Positions 57,868-64,000 of a stretch of DNA of 64,000 nucleotides are shown here, piece by piece. The DNA comes from a bacterium (GTDB taxonomy: Bacteria > Cyanobacteriota > Sericytochromatia > S15B-MN24 > UBA4093). Both the position numbers and the translations under genes were made by a program. The stretch spans positions 124,001 through 188,000 of the forward strand of contig JAGIBK010000001.1 of NCBI GenBank assembly GCA_017744355.1. The letters run 5' to 3'. Positions within the stretch are counted from its first letter, which is position 1, and the number at the start of each line of letters is the position of its first letter. The notes under the pieces are model-generated. The model did no database searches. It had not been told where the DNA came from and saw only the letters and a program-made list of their open reading frames with translations.

Positions 57868-58266
57868 CTAGCTCCCGGCGCGCCCGGCGATGAAGTCGAC
57901 GATGGTCTCGGTCGGAGTGCCCGGGCCGAACACGGCGTGGGCGCCGGCGGCCTTGAGGGGCTCCACGTCGGCGTCGGGGATGATCCCGCCGACCATGACC
58001 GTCATGTCCGAGGCCCCCTGCTCGCGCAGCAGGCCGCAGATCGCGGGCACCAGCGTCAGGTGGGCGCCGGACAGGAGGCTCAGGCCGACCACGTCCACGT
58101 CCTCCTGGATGGCGACGCTGACGATCTCCTGCGGGGTCTGGTGCAGGCCGGTGTAGATGACCTCCATCCCGGCGTCGCGCAAGGCGCGCGCCACGACCTT
58201 GGCGCCGCGATCGTGGCCGTCCAGGCCGGGCTTGCCGATGAGCACCCGAATCTTCCGTTCCATCAT
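57868..58266 (-). CDS. Cobalamin-binding domain protein (methylmalonyl-CoA mutase small-domain type)
   Basis: 132 residues that are just the B12-binding fold: [20 protein letters not shown] with the DxHxxG cobalamin-ligand motif (about 15-20), [16 protein letters not shown] (SxL) and [19 protein letters not shown] (GG). This is the C-terminal domain of methylmalonyl- or isobutyryl-CoA mutases as a separate chain. The large catalytic subunit is not in the window, so it may work with a distant mutase. Start is one of two adjacent Met; GGAGG lies about 13 bases upstream. Confidence 0.9.
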   Translation of the reverse strand: MMERKIRVLIGKPGLDGHDRGAKVVARALRDAGMEVIYTGLHQTPQEIVSVAIQEDVDVVGLSLLSGAHLTLVPAICGLLREQGASDMTVMVGGIIPDADVEPLKAAGAHAVFGPGTPTETIVDFIAGRAGS

Positions 58267-58325
58267 GGGGTTTTGCTGGCCTCCTGTTTCGGTTGGCCCC
58301 CGAGCGTGGGTCAGGGGACGACCCT

Positions 58326-58331
58326 ATTATA
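58326..58331 (-). promoter_or_regulatory. -10 box before the B12-binding protein gene
   Basis: Perfect TATAAT on the minus strand, about 60 bases before the start codon. No good -35 is visible at 16-18 bases. Confidence 0.45.
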
Positions 58332-58375
58332 GCTTGCGCCGCCAGGATGCGCCGCATCTCGCTCGCACGATTACG

Positions 58376-58415
58376 AGCGCTTGGAGTTGCTTTGCTTTAA
58401 GCGAGCGCATCCTGT
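58376..58415 (+). promoter_or_regulatory. Shared upstream element, copy 1
   Basis: TTGGAGTTGCTTTGC followed by TTTAAGCGAGCGCATCC. Related elements lie upstream of the two paralogous genes downstream (59337-59375 and 60140-60178). It is about 160 bp before the start of the first FRGG lipoprotein. The GCGAGCGCATCCTG part can also pair with CAGGATGCGC at 58343-58352. Confidence 0.45.
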
Positions 58416-58522
58416 CCAAACGTTAGGGATTGTGCATCGTCCCTCAAAGCCCGGGAGGGTTTAACTTCGAACTTGCGAGGTGCGATTGCGGAGTGCTCGG
58501 CGATCGCCCGCTGTACGGGAAA

Positions 58523-58537
58523 AAGGAGGGCCTCCTT
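58523..58537 (+). promoter_or_regulatory. SD inside an inverted repeat before FRGG lipoprotein 1
   Basis: AAGGAGG (58523-58529) is followed one base later by its exact complement CCTCCTT (58531-58537). A six-pair stem with a three-base loop would hide the SD in the mRNA. Confidence 0.5.
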
Positions 58538-58540
58538 CTT

Positions 58541-59176
58541 ATGCGATTTTCGACTCTCTCGTCGGTGGTGCTGATGGGAACGCTGGCCGCGACTGTGGGC
58601 TGCGCCCAGTCGACTCCCAGCGCGGTGACCCCTAGCCAGTCCCAGCCCGACAAGGCGATCCAGTTGCCCATCATCCCGGCTAATATGGTCACGGTGGACA
58701 AGGACTACTCGATCCTGCAGCGCGGCGGCCGTGGTGGCGGTGGTGGGTTCCGCGGCGGTGGTGGTTTCCGTGGCGGCGGCTTCCGTGGCGGCGCCGGCTT
58801 CCGTGGGCGCGGCTTCCGCGGACGCTTCGGGACCGGGCGCTTCCGGGGCCGGGATGCCTTCTTCTTCGGCGGCCTCGGTGGGTTCGGTGGGTTCGACAAC
58901 CTGTGGTGGCCGTACTACCTGGACGGCGGCAACTACTTGCCGTACTCGTGGGGCGCCGGCCTCGGGTATGCCCCCTATGCCTTCGACGGCAACATGTTCA
59001 CGCCCTATGCCGGTGCCTGCGGCGGTTGCGGCGGCATCTCCACCATCGGGCTGCCCTCGGCCTTGGCGGTCGAAGCTCTGCGCAGCACCTACATCCCGGG
59101 TTCGCTGCCTCCCTCTATCTACGGTGGCTACGGTGGTCTTGGTTGGGGTGGCCTCGGCGCCTGTGGCGGCTGCTAG
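58541..59176 (+). CDS. FRGG-repeat lipoprotein 1
   Basis: 211 residues. Lipoprotein signal (LAATVGC, Cys about 20), a short spacer (PDKAIQLPIIPANMVTVDKD), then a Gly/Phe/Arg region (GGGFRGGGGFRGGGFRGGAG, about 68-100) and an aromatic Tyr/Gly C-terminal half (YGGYGGLGWGGLGACGGC). The composition resembles structural, glycine-rich surface or wall proteins; no enzymatic motif. Two paralogues follow. ATG 58541 is chosen because AAGGAGG precedes it; that SD is itself part of an inverted repeat. Confidence 0.75.
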   Translation: MRFSTLSSVVLMGTLAATVGCAQSTPSAVTPSQSQPDKAIQLPIIPANMVTVDKDYSILQRGGRGGGGGFRGGGGFRGGGFRGGAGFRGRGFRGRFGTGRFRGRDAFFFGGLGGFGGFDNLWWPYYLDGGNYLPYSWGAGLGYAPYAFDGNMFTPYAGACGGCGGISTIGLPSALAVEALRSTYIPGSLPPSIYGGYGGLGWGGLGACGGC

Positions 59177-59197
59177 CGCTTAACTCGGTTCACGGTT

Positions 59198-59230
59198 GCA
59201 GGTCCGATACGCCGTATCGGGCCTGCTTTT
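59198..59230 (+). terminator. Terminator of FRGG lipoprotein 1
   Basis: GCAGG-T-CCGATACG pairs with TATCGG-G-CCTGC (59198-59226) and is followed by TTTTG. The spacer to the next gene (59231-59502) holds a second, GC-rich hairpin near 59268-59300 and the shared upstream element at 59337-59375, and no gene. Confidence 0.75.
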
Positions 59231-59336
59231 GTGTCATGTGGACGGCCGAGCCGGACCCAAAATACGAGCGCCCGCCCTGCGTGTTGCAAGGGGGCGTTCG
59301 TTTTGAAGAAGCCGCAGGGCGAAGATCCTGCGCTTT

Positions 59337-59375
59337 CAAGGCCTTGCTCTTGCATTTCGAAAAGCGATCCCTTTT
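59337..59375 (+). promoter_or_regulatory. Shared upstream element, copy 2
   Basis: AAGGCCTTGCTCTTGC followed by ATTTCGAAAAGCGATCC, about 162 bp before the start of lipoprotein 2 and aligned with copies 1 and 3. Confidence 0.45.
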
Positions 59376-59502
59376 CGCTCAGAGATTAGGCGCTCCGCCT
59401 CGTTCAACACTGGTGATGCGAGAGTATCTTCGAGCCTACGAGATGCGATCGCGGGCCGTCTTGCGATCTTCTCTCGTGAGGACAGAGGAGGCCTTTCCTG
59501 CC

Positions 59503-60006
59503 ATGTGTCGATCAAAGCTCATGTACACGGTGCTCTTCGGAATGCTCGCGGCGACGACCGCTTGCGCTCAGCAGGCTCCGAGCGCGGTTTCGCCTGTGAT
59601 CCCCGCGCAACCCGTTGACCAGAAAGGGTTGCCGCGCAACCTGACGCCGGATAAGTTGCTGACGGTCCCCAGTGGCCAGGTCGCGACCGAGGCGGGTTAC
59701 GCGGTCCAACAGCGCGGTCGCGGTGGTGGGTTCCGGGGCGGTGGTGGCGGCTTCCGAGGGCGCGGCTTCACCGGCCGTATGCGGGGCCTCACGGGCCGCC
59801 GCATGCGAGGCTTCACCGGCCGCCGTATGCGAGGCTTCACCGATCGCCGCTTCCGGCGCTTCACCGATCGCCGCTTCTTCAATAACGTCGCGTTCCTCTA
59901 CAGCTACCCCTACTACTATCCGTATTACTACGATGGCATTTTCTACAACCCCTACGGCAACTATCCCTACTACTACGACGACGGGACGTACGTGCCGGCC
60001 TACTAA
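59503..60006 (+). CDS. FRGG-repeat lipoprotein 2
   Basis: 167 residues. Lipoprotein signal (FGMLAATTAC), spacer with LTPDKLLTVPSGQ, Gly/Arg/Phe repeats (GGGFRGGGGGFRGRGFTGR), then a run of near-identical RRMRGFTGRRMRGFTDRR units that is strongly basic, and a Tyr-rich tail (YYYPYYYDGIFYNPYGNYPY). Paralogue of the genes on either side; likely a surface or envelope structural protein that may bind polyanions through its Arg repeats (inference). Start chosen by AGAGGAGG upstream; a second Met six codons in is possible. Confidence 0.72.
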   Translation: MCRSKLMYTVLFGMLAATTACAQQAPSAVSPVIPAQPVDQKGLPRNLTPDKLLTVPSGQVATEAGYAVQQRGRGGGFRGGGGGFRGRGFTGRMRGLTGRRMRGFTGRRMRGFTDRRFRRFTDRRFFNNVAFLYSYPYYYPYYYDGIFYNPYGNYPYYYDDGTYVPAY

Positions 60007-60099
60007 TCGCCTGCGGAGTGGTGTGGGCTGGCATGCCTTTCGGCTCAGCCTTACTAAGCCTCGGCTATTTGGTTATTCGGAATCCCTCGCTTCCCCGCA

Positions 60100-60130
60100 G
60101 GGCGGGCCCGAAGGTCGGGCTCGCCCCTTT
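60100..60130 (+). terminator. Terminator-like hairpin after FRGG lipoprotein 2
   Basis: GGGCGGGCCCGA (60100-60111) pairs with TCGGGCTCGCCC (60115-60126) with one mismatch, then CTTTCTC. Confidence 0.5.
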
Positions 60131-60139
60131 CTCACGGCT

Positions 60140-60178
60140 GCGAGGCCTTGCTCTTGCTCTCCTGTAAGCGAGCGCAAA
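60140..60178 (+). promoter_or_regulatory. Shared upstream element, copy 3
   Basis: GAGGCCTTGCTCTTGC followed by TCTCCTGTAAGCGAGCGCA, about 150 bp before the start of lipoprotein 3. Matches copy 2 in its first half and copy 1 in AAGCGAGCGCA. Confidence 0.45.
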
Positions 60179-60294
60179 CTTCAGGGGCGTGGCTGGTTTT
60201 ATTTCTCATCCGAGGCTTTATCGTGACCCCTGATGCCAAACGATTGCCGAAGCGTCGGCGGTCCAGGCTGCTTGGCGACAGGAGGTCCACCCCC

Positions 60295-61311
60295 ATGGTG
60301 AAAACCAAGCTTCTGATATGGAGCATGATCGGACTCTTGGCCGGAACGCTGGGTTGCGCGCAGACCCCGACCACCGCGCCCGACGCTGCGCCTGCTGCAG
60401 CGGATGACGCCCTCAGCGTGGCCGCCGAGACGAGCCAGCCCCTGGTACAGCCGATCAACCTTCCTCCGCGCCTGACGGCGAGCCAGTTGATTCCGGTGTC
60501 GATGGACAAGATCATGAACCAGCCGCTTGATGAGTCGGTCGGGGAGGGGGGCGGGTACTCCGTCCAGCAGCGCCGGGGCGGCGGCTTCCGGGGCGGCCGA
60601 GGTGGCGGGTTCCGGGGTGGCGGCTTCCGGGGTGGCTTCCGAGGTGCAGGCTTCCGCGGCCTTGGATTCGGCGGCTTGGGCTTAGGCTTGGGCTTGGGCT
60701 TCGGGGCCAACTGGTGGGGGCCCAACTGGTGGGGTGGCTGGGGCGGCAGCGGCTGGTGGGGTGGCCCTAGCTGGTGGGGGGCTCAGACCTTCGGCTTCTA
60801 TCCCTATGGCGGCATGTACTACCCCTACTTCCTGGCCGGAAACTCTTATTACCCCTTCTACAACTACTATTCGGCCCCCTACTATTACTCCCCTGCTTTC
60901 TTCCCCTACAGCGGGGCCTGGTACCCTACCGGCTACGCCCCCTTTATGGGGACCGGCCTCATGCAGGGCGTGGTCCCGGGCTATGGCGGCATGGGCTACG
61001 CAGGCGCCCCTGGCGGAATGGCCTACGCTGGCGGCCCTGGTTATGCCGGCGGCCCTGGCGGTATGGCCTACGCCAACGGCCATGGTTACGCCAACGGCAA
61101 TGGCGGCATGGCCTACGCCAATGGTCATGGTTTCGCCAATGGCAATGGCGGCGGGTACGCCAACGGTCATGGCTACCAGCAGGGGCAGCCCCAGCAGTAT
61201 GGTCAGCCGCAACAGTACGGCCGGCCGCAACAATATGGCCAGCCGCAACAGTACGGCCAGCCGCAACAATACGGCCAGCCGCAACAATACGCTCAGCCGC
61301 GACGCTACTGA
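60295..61311 (+). CDS. FRGG/Tyr-rich repeat lipoprotein 3
   Basis: 338 residues. Lipoprotein signal (GLLAGTLGC, Cys about 21), an Ala/Pro spacer (TPTTAPDAAPAAADDALS), Gly/Phe/Arg repeats (about 96-125), Trp/Gly repeats (WWGPNWWGGWGGSGWWGG), a Tyr-rich middle, then YANGHGYANGNGGMA units and a C-terminal series of PQQYGQ hexapeptides (about 298-336). It is the largest of the three paralogues. Such low-complexity aromatic/Gly proteins often assemble into fibres or sheaths, but this is inference. ATG 60295 has AGGAGG nine bases upstream. Confidence 0.75.
   Translation: MVKTKLLIWSMIGLLAGTLGCAQTPTTAPDAAPAAADDALSVAAETSQPLVQPINLPPRLTASQLIPVSMDKIMNQPLDESVGEGGGYSVQQRRGGGFRGGRGGGFRGGGFRGGFRGAGFRGLGFGGLGLGLGLGFGANWWGPNWWGGWGGSGWWGGPSWWGAQTFGFYPYGGMYYPYFLAGNSYYPFYNYYSAPYYYSPAFFPYSGAWYPTGYAPFMGTGLMQGVVPGYGGMGYAGAPGGMAYAGGPGYAGGPGGMAYANGHGYANGNGGMAYANGHGFANGNGGGYANGHGYQQGQPQQYGQPQQYGRPQQYGQPQQYGQPQQYGQPQQYAQPRRY
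61180..61305 (+). repeat. Tandem 18-bp coding repeat (PQQYGQ)
   Basis: Seven to eight contiguous units of the form CCGCAACAGTACGGCCAG code PQQYGQ/PQQYGR/PQQYAQ. Unit number may vary between strains by slippage. Confidence 0.85.
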
Positions 61312-61325
61312 GTTTCGGCTCGAAA

Positions 61326-61366
61326 CGAATCGCCCCGCCATCCTCCGAGGATGGCGGGGCGATTCG
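61326..61366. terminator. Bidirectional terminator
   Basis: A 19- to 20-bp perfect stem (CGAATCGCCCCGCCATCCTC against its complement) with a minimal loop lies between the convergent genes ending at 61311 and 61373. Confidence 0.75.
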
Positions 61367-61372
61367 CCTGCT

Positions 61373-62755
61373 TTATGGGCGGGTGACGATCAGGGCGTTG
61401 TTGACCGAGCGCTCGACGCCGTCGGAGGGATGGTTGACCAGCTTGCCCCGCACCACCATGGCCGTCGAGCCGCCGCCGTCCAGGTTGATGGCGTCGTGAG
61501 CCCCCAGCTCGCGCAAGAGGCGCGCGAGCTCGTAGAGGGTCATCCCTACGCTGTGCTTCTGGCGGCCGTCGACCGTGACCATCGCGATCGAGGTGCCGCC
61601 CAGGTAGGCGATAGCCGTACGAGGCGCGCGCCCACGGGCGATCTCGGGGCCGAAGCGCTCTTCGCGCGCCGTGACCTTGACCTGGCCGCCCGATACCAGG
61701 GTCGGGCCCCCGCCGATGGCGGAGCGAACTCCCTGCCACTCGTCGGAGAGCTGCGCGTAGACGGCGACGCGCTTGCCGATGCGGAACTGCTCGACCAGGG
61801 CCTTGAGGGCGGTGCCCTGGCCCGAGACCACATACCCGCCTCGGGGGATCTCGGAGTTCCCGGTGTTGGCGGCAAGTACCGTGCCGTCGGCGGCGATCAT
61901 GAACTCGCGGCGGCTCGGGTCGGGGTAGGTGCGGGTGCGGTTGCCCCAGTGCGAGGTGTAGAGGATGAGCTGGTTGCGCGTGGCCTCGCGGTTGACCCCG
62001 TTGGGGACGAAGACGCGGTTGTCCCCGAGCCCGATGGCGGCCTTGAGCTTGGCGTTGTTGATGAAGCAGGTGCCGTCGTAGCGCACGCCGAAGACCGAGC
62101 GATTGAAGTAGCTGGAGCTGACGATCTGGCCGTCGAGCATCAGGAGGCCGATGGGGGCGCCGCCCTTGGGGGCAAAGAACGACCCGTTGATGGCGGCGAG
62201 TGCTTTGGAGCGGTTCGCGATCGCCGAAACCGGCTCGACCGAGAAGCCCTGGCCGGGGCGCGCGAGCTGGGGGCGAAGGGCGTAGTGCTTCAGGTCCGCG
62301 TTCACCACGTTGACCGAGACGGGCCCCGCCATGGTCCAGCGATTCATGCGCTGGAAGGTCAGCCCCTCTGAGAGATCCACCGTGCTGGTGCGGGTGATGG
62401 TGTACGGGATGAACAGCTCGAAGCGGTCATGGCTGACCTTGGGGGTCATGACGTAGGGGAAGCGCCAGCGGGCCACGATCCGGACGTAGCGCTTGTTCTG
62501 GTCGATGGTCACGCTCGCGAGCGGTCCCGAGGCGAGCTGCTTGACCACGTGGTTCTTGACGCTGTTCGAAACCTCGATGTCCCAGCGCATGCCGTCCACC
62601 AGGGGGACCTTGCGCACGATCCGCGGGTTCTTGAGGTTGACCTTGAACTGGACACCCGTGTCGGAAGCCACGGTTTTCCACGTTTCGGCGCTGGCCGCCT
62701 GAGCGCCGGCCAGTCCGAGGGCGAGGGTGAGTAACAGCGTTCGAAGGTGTCTCAA
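61373..62755 (-). CDS. Phosphodiester glycosidase (NAGPA)-domain exported protein
   Basis: About 460 residues. Sec signal (LLLTLALGLAGAQAASA), an N-terminal beta-domain (about 25-165), then a NAGPA/DUF2233 domain: AAINGSFFAPKGGAPIGLLM, AADGTVLAANTGN, SAIGGGPTLVSGG, GRAPRTAIAYLGG and HDAINLDGGGSTAMVVRG, all classical for this family (uncovering enzyme, YpeA/EpsX-like exopolysaccharide proteins). It probably hydrolyses a sugar phosphodiester in the periplasm. The TTG at 62755 gives a normal signal peptide; the first ATG (62830) would put 25 extra residues before it. A TATAGT box (62791-62786) lies between them. Confidence 0.85.
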   Translation of the reverse strand: MRHLRTLLLTLALGLAGAQAASAETWKTVASDTGVQFKVNLKNPRIVRKVPLVDGMRWDIEVSNSVKNHVVKQLASGPLASVTIDQNKRYVRIVARWRFPYVMTPKVSHDRFELFIPYTITRTSTVDLSEGLTFQRMNRWTMAGPVSVNVVNADLKHYALRPQLARPGQGFSVEPVSAIANRSKALAAINGSFFAPKGGAPIGLLMLDGQIVSSSYFNRSVFGVRYDGTCFINNAKLKAAIGLGDNRVFVPNGVNREATRNQLILYTSHWGNRTRTYPDPSRREFMIAADGTVLAANTGNSEIPRGGYVVSGQGTALKALVEQFRIGKRVAVYAQLSDEWQGVRSAIGGGPTLVSGGQVKVTAREERFGPEIARGRAPRTAIAYLGGTSIAMVTVDGRQKHSVGMTLYELARLLRELGAHDAINLDGGGSTAMVVRGKLVNHPSDGVERSVNNALIVTRP

Positions 62756-62819
62756 GGGAGCTGTCCAAGTGGCGAGGGATGCCTCACTATACCCGACTAG
62801 CGTCCGATTGATAGGTTGA

Positions 62820-62841
62820 GGGGCCGCCAATCGGCGGCCCC
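62820..62841. terminator. Hairpin after the double-glycine peptide gene
   Basis: GGGGCCGCC (62820-62828) pairs with GGCGGCCCC (62833-62841). It follows the peptide gene by about 45 bases on the minus strand; no T tract. Confidence 0.45.
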
Positions 62842-62886
62842 TTGAGAGATTTGGCGCACGAGCGGCCGGCGATGGTTGCCGTCGGC

Positions 62887-63003
62887 CTATGCGGTGCGGA
62901 CCCGCAGTCGGGCGCCCCCGGCGACCTGTTCCAGGTCTTCGTCCGTGAGCGTTTCCTCTTCTTCGATGACCGGGGCGGTGTTCTTCGTTTCCTGTTCCGA
63001 CAT
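62887..63003 (-). CDS. Double-glycine leader peptide (RiPP/bacteriocin-like precursor)
   Basis: 38 residues. An acidic leader ends in LTDEDLEQVAGG (about 19-30), the ELxxVxGG-type signature of peptides cut after Gly-Gly by C39-peptidase ABC exporters, in class II bacteriocins and several RiPP families. What follows is only ARLRVRTA, with no Cys or Ser. SD AAAGGTGG precedes the ATG. It lies 17 bases after the hypothetical gene at 63021 and belongs to the same minus-strand unit as a GT9 glycosyltransferase. No modification enzyme or ABC exporter is visible in the window, so the function stays open. Confidence 0.68.
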   Translation of the reverse strand: MSEQETKNTAPVIEEEETLTDEDLEQVAGGARLRVRTA

Positions 63004-63020
63004 GGGGCCACCTTTGTCAA

Positions 63021-63542
63021 TCAGTCGGTGAGGGTCGCGACCAGCCCGGCGTAGGTGCTCTCGAGGGTGGCCTCCTGGCCGAGGGCGAAGCGCCTCAGCA
63101 CCGCGTGGACCGGGAAGAACTGGGTCTCGAGGCGCGAGAAGCGGATGCTCAGGTGCTCGGGCTCCTGGCGGATCACCCAGGAGCCGCCCAGGTTCTTGAT
63201 GATCAGGTCGCCCAGGTAGGTGCCCCATTCCAGGGCGATGGTCGCGAGCTCCTCTTCGGGCGGCAACTCCTGGCCCCAGCCCTCGGTGATCAGGGTGTCG
63301 AGCACCTCCAGGTCCTCGTCGGTCTGGTGGAGGGGCGACTCGAAGGTGTTCTCGATCTGGGCCTTGGTGTCCTCGGCCTCGTCCTCGAGGGCCTCCACCC
63401 GGCTCTCCCAGTCGGTGCCCGCGCGCTCGCCCTGCGTGAAGCGGGCGTCGGCGTCGGTGTCCGTGAGGTAGGTGGGAAGCTTCGCGAGCGCCTCGCGCTC
63501 GGCGGCTTCGGATCTAGTGTTCTGCGGCGTTGATGGTTCCAT
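63021..63542 (-). CDS. Hypothetical protein next to the leader peptide gene
   Basis: 173 residues, acidic, with a coiled-coil-prone N-terminal half (WESRVEALEDEAEDTKAQIE, about 45-64) and a C-terminal alpha/beta part with IALEWGTYLGDLIIKNLGG followed by SWVIRQEPEHLSIRFSRLET. I do not recognise the family with certainty. No signal peptide. It overlaps the end of the GT9 gene by 29 bases and is followed closely by the leader peptide, so it could be an immunity, chaperone or maturation partner (inference). Confidence 0.65.
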   Translation of the reverse strand: MEPSTPQNTRSEAAEREALAKLPTYLTDTDADARFTQGERAGTDWESRVEALEDEAEDTKAQIENTFESPLHQTDEDLEVLDTLITEGWGQELPPEEELATIALEWGTYLGDLIIKNLGGSWVIRQEPEHLSIRFSRLETQFFPVHAVLRRFALGQEATLESTYAGLVATLTD

Positions 63543-64000
63543 GATTCGCTTGATTCCTTGCGGGCATCACCCGCCAAACGGCGGCTTCGACCGCCTCGAC
63601 TCCGAGATTCTTGAGGCACGACAGTTCGTCGCACGTGGTGGCGCGGCGATCCCACAGGCAGGGGCGGCAGGCGAGGCCGTCCACGTGGATCGCCTGGTGG
63701 ACCGTGCCGGTGGGCATCAGCTTGGCCGGATCGGTCGGTCCGAAGATGCCGACGGTGGGGGTGCCGACCGCCACCCCCAGGTGCAGGGGCGCCGAGTCGA
63801 CGCAGACCAGGATCGACGCCTGGGAGATGAGAGCGGCGAGCTGCCCGAGGCCCTTGGTCTTGCCGAAGGCCTCGATGGGCTGGGTCTTGAGCACGCCCTT
63901 GATCCGCTCGATGGTCTCCTCGTCGTCGGGCCCGCCGGCGAGCACCACCTTGACCCCGGCGGCTTGCAGGCGCGCGGCGAGCTCCGACCAGCGGTCCGCG
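63514..64000 (-). CDS. Glycosyltransferase family 9 (heptosyltransferase-like), 5' end cut by window
   Basis: The C-terminal 160 or so residues of a GT9 enzyme; the frame continues beyond base 64000 with ADRWSELAARLQAAG before the first internal GTG. Family hallmarks are VVLAGGPDDEETIE, LAALISQASILVCVDSAPLH and GVAVGTPTVGIFGPTDPAKL, the nucleotide-sugar-binding GT-B C-terminal half of ADP-heptose:LPS heptosyltransferases. A late Cys cluster (CRPCLW, TTCDELSC) is also common in this group. It would transfer a heptose or related sugar in LPS core assembly, consistent with a diderm envelope. Confidence 0.9.
   Translation of the reverse strand, partial: ADRWSELAARLQAAGVKVVLAGGPDDEETIERIKGVLKTQPIEAFGKTKGLGQLAALISQASILVCVDSAPLHLGVAVGTPTVGIFGPTDPAKLMPTGTVHQAIHVDGLACRPCLWDRRATTCDELSCLKNLGVEAVEAAVWRVMPARNQANHGTINAAEH

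Noticed and set aside
61020..61305. Repeats near 61 kb as CRISPR or satellite DNA
   Set aside because: They are in-frame coding repeats (YANGHG, PQQYGQ) of a lipoprotein.

Overview
The window comes from a GC-rich, diderm bacterial chromosome. An outer-membrane beta-barrel of DUF2490 type, many lipoproteins, a family 9 (LPS heptosyltransferase-like) glycosyltransferase and a chemoreceptor all point to an outer membrane. By eye the palindrome GCGATCGC (HIP1) occurs more than 40 times, far above the roughly two or three expected by chance at this base composition. HIP1 enrichment is a hallmark of cyanobacteria, so a non-photosynthetic relative of Cyanobacteria (Sericytochromatia/Vampirovibrionia-like) is a reasonable guess. 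It remains an inference, because no ribosomal marker other than infA is present and the lineage cannot be fixed from this window.

Layout. 1-2.6 kb is a small accessory patch: a 1366-bp insertion sequence (15-bp inverted repeats, CTAG duplication) whose left part is an IS630 remnant and whose right part is an IS5-family transposase split by a -1 frameshift, then an orphan gene and tRNA-Pro(GGG) with its terminator. 2.8-6.6 kb (minus strand) holds a cyanophycinase-like protein, a lipoprotein, a TPR protein and a YaaR-family protein. 6.6-9.8 kb holds a UvrD/PcrA helicase and a CaCA-family cation exchanger under a Mn2+ (yybP-ykoY) riboswitch. 10-15.4 kb is a five-gene mevalonate operon running from HMG-CoA reductase to IPP isomerase; HMG-CoA synthase is not in it. 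15.4-29.5 kb is mixed housekeeping and surface genes: phospholipase-D-like lipoprotein, a 1.2-kaa beta-propeller/MshEN protein, DUF2490 barrel, 4-hydroxyphenylpyruvate dioxygenase, IF-1, a TrmJ-like methyltransferase, a double ferritin-like protein and the YmfF/YmfH pair of M16 peptidases.

29.5-39.3 kb (minus strand) is a cluster of six lipoproteins: two tandem pairs of NHL-repeat propeller proteins, a Pro/Thr-linked propeller lipoprotein and a short TIG lipoprotein. 39.5-43.5 kb encodes a soluble-adenylyl-cyclase-like protein (two cyclase domains, ATPase, TPRs). 43.6-44.6 kb is a C39-like peptidase lipoprotein.

44.8-52.5 kb is the most intriguing region: a tightly packed operon with a GNAT protein, a PaaK-like adenylate-forming ligase, a LuxE-like acyl-protein synthetase, a LuxC acyl reductase fused to a second PaaK-like domain, and an MFS exporter. 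It looks like a fatty-acyl activation/reduction route without luciferase genes, coupled to export. 52.5-58.3 kb holds a chemoreceptor, a Nudix hydrolase, a YnbB/Alr PLP enzyme, a Ser/Thr kinase whose ribosome-binding site can be sequestered in a hairpin, DUF503 and a B12-binding domain protein. 58.5-61.3 kb has three paralogous lipoproteins with Phe-Arg-Gly-Gly and Tyr-rich repeats, each with a related sequence element about 150-165 bp before its start. The right end holds a phosphodiester-glycosidase-like protein, a 38-aa double-glycine leader peptide, a hypothetical protein and a GT9 glycosyltransferase cut by the window edge.
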